DNA from: Nostoc sp. MS1 | GTDB taxonomy: Bacteria > Cyanobacteriota > Cyanobacteriia > Cyanobacteriales > Nostocaceae | NCBI RefSeq assembly: GCF_019976755.1 | Contig: NZ_AP023441.1 | Coordinates: 6,755,501 to 6,819,500 of the forward strand | DNA: 64,000 nucleotides | Reading direction: 5' to 3' | In this document: piece by piece, positions 63,163-64,000 of the stretch | Numbering within the stretch: position 1 is the stretch's first letter | Layout of the letters: each line of letters starts with the position of its first letter | Notes under the pieces: generated by a model | Told to the model about the DNA's origin: nothing | What the model saw: only the letters and a program-made list of their open reading frames with translations | Databases searched by the model: none | Program-made: the position numbers and the translations under genes

Positions 63163-63801
63163 CTATTGAGAAGCCAGCAATTTATTTAATTGCCAGTTAT
63201 TGTTTTGAGGTAAATTAATTATATGTTTGTGTTTCTTTACCTTAGCTTTCAAGTAACTAATATTATGCTTGTTTACATAAACTCCAGTTGAGATCATTTC
63301 TTTTACGTGGATGCCATAATCAGAAATTTGACGTAATTTATCTGGATTATTAGATAATAATTTAATCGATGTAATTTCTAATGCTTCCAGAATACCAGCC
63401 GCGCAAGCAAATTCTCGTGCATCATCTGGAAAGTTCAACTTGTTGTTAGCTTCATAAGTATCAAAGCCTTGGTCTTGAAGCACATAAGCATCAATCTTGT
63501 GATAAAGTCCTATACCACGACCTTCCTGACGTAAGTAAATTAAGTAGCCTCCTCTATCGGCAAGAACTTCCATTGCTTCTTTGAGTTGATTACCACAATC
63601 ACATCGTAAAGATTGAAAAACATCTCCTGTTAAACACTCAGAATGAACTCGAACTAAAGGACAATCTTGATCGGGAGTACCGAACTTAATAGCAAAATGT
63701 TCTTGATGATTCTTAAAACCTAAAAATGTGTAAAAAGTCCCAGTTACACCCATTGATAAAGGAATATCTACTGAATTTCTCACTCTAACTTTTTCAAGCA
63801 T
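63163..63801 (-). CDS. ribA: GTP cyclohydrolase II, ToxB-like
   Basis: A 212-residue enzyme that opens GTP to 2,5-diamino-6-ribosylamino-4(3H)-pyrimidinone 5'-phosphate, formate and pyrophosphate. Zinc ligands C56, C67 and C69 (SECLTGDVFQSLRCDCG) are present, then LRQEGRGIGLYHKI with the catalytic Arg/Tyr and LLSNNPDKL. It lacks the DHBP-synthase domain found in the fused RibBA that cyanobacteria typically use for riboflavin, supporting a specialised role. It is the first gene of the three-gene minus-strand unit; about 200 bp of leader run to the window edge without an FMN-riboswitch-like structure that I can see. Confidence 0.88.
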   Translation of the reverse strand: MLEKVRVRNSVDIPLSMGVTGTFYTFLGFKNHQEHFAIKFGTPDQDCPLVRVHSECLTGDVFQSLRCDCGNQLKEAMEVLADRGGYLIYLRQEGRGIGLYHKIDAYVLQDQGFDTYEANNKLNFPDDAREFACAAGILEALEITSIKLLSNNPDKLRQISDYGIHVKEMISTGVYVNKHNISYLKAKVKKHKHIINLPQNNNWQLNKLLASQ

Positions 63802-64000
63802 TTTTCAAAAATCCTCTGTTTGCTATACAAATATCGACAGCCGCTAGAGCGATTTAACGCTCGTTTAGAAAATATTCTGTTTGAACATATATAATGTGTA
63901 ATCCTACTTACATTTGGTGATGACTCAGCATCTATTTAAAGTAGAAAAACTGATGTGCAACTGAAAAACTTTCTCGTTTTTAGCAGTTAGTTATTATTCA
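63802..64000. promoter_or_regulatory. Leader region of the ribA-like operon
   Basis: About 199 bp of AT-rich sequence with a small hairpin GAGCGATTTAACGCTC at 63848-63863. The promoter of the minus-strand operon must lie here. No gene is seen; a neighbour may start beyond the edge. Confidence 0.4.

Noticed and set aside
60033..63801. Simple riboflavin operon
   Set aside because: A WD40 gene lies between the two enzymes, no ribE/ribH is present and the cyclohydrolase lacks the fused DHBP-synthase domain; a specialised pathway fits better, though riboflavin use is not excluded.
63802..64000. FMN riboswitch before the ribA-like gene
   Set aside because: No multi-stem conserved core could be drawn in the leader; only one small hairpin.

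Overview
The window looks like chromosomal DNA of a filamentous, heterocyst-type cyanobacterium (Nostoc/Anabaena group). The evidence is many copies of the HIP1 octamer GCGATCGC, short tandem heptad repeats (STRR type) between genes, photosynthesis electron carriers in the order psbV, psbV2, petE, petJ, and a NifX-family protein. All calls come from reading the sequence and translations; no database search was run.

Layout. 0-4.3 kb: a pentapeptide-repeat protein, a zinc-ribbon membrane protein and a VIT/vWA protein. 4.4-7.7 kb: a damaged accessory module of a MORC-like GHKL ATPase (in-frame stop, then an IS630-type element at its 3' end), a coiled-coil ORF and a GIY-YIG nuclease-like protein overlapping it by 1 nt. 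8-13 kb: a methyltransferase, a STAND/NB-ARC-TPR protein and CorA. 13.3-24 kb: a diiron protein, a NifX paralogue, the psbV-psbV2-petE-petJ block, a TonB-like protein, a lipase-like hydrolase, a PetB-like cytochrome b and a CPA1 antiporter. 24-35.6 kb: tRNA-Glu, a degenerate GAF histidine kinase with an SRPBCC partner, an HNH protein, lnt, gyrA and a ClC channel. 35.7-51.7 kb: mostly housekeeping or conserved cyanobacterial genes, including a PlsY-PEP-synthase-like fusion, a second IS630-type element that splits an SGNH hydrolase gene, a proteasome-fold protein, an RsmB-like methyltransferase and tRNA-Thr.

The most interesting region is 52.4-63.8 kb. On the minus strand a three-gene unit encodes GTP cyclohydrolase II, a WD40 protein and a RibD-type deaminase/reductase. 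On the plus strand, facing it, an FGE-fold protein without the usual catalytic cysteines leads an operon with an HlyD adaptor and two NHLP-type ABC exporter subunits, one with a C39 peptidase domain. GTP cyclohydrolase II + WD-repeat protein + FGE-like protein + RibD-like deaminase is the gene set of toxoflavin biosynthesis (ToxB, ToxC, ToxD, ToxE) of Burkholderia and Pseudomonas. I infer a pathway for a toxoflavin-like pyrimidine-derived azapteridine in a cyanobacterium, next to a peptide-type exporter. No ToxA-like N-methyltransferase is visible; one might lie beyond the right edge or be absent.

The window also shows genome decay: two clean IS630 insertions at TA, both with transposases that need a -1 shift on an A run, a MITE-like element, a nonsense mutation, a TPR-gene remnant, and heptad repeats that supply a start codon or a stop codon to neighbouring genes.
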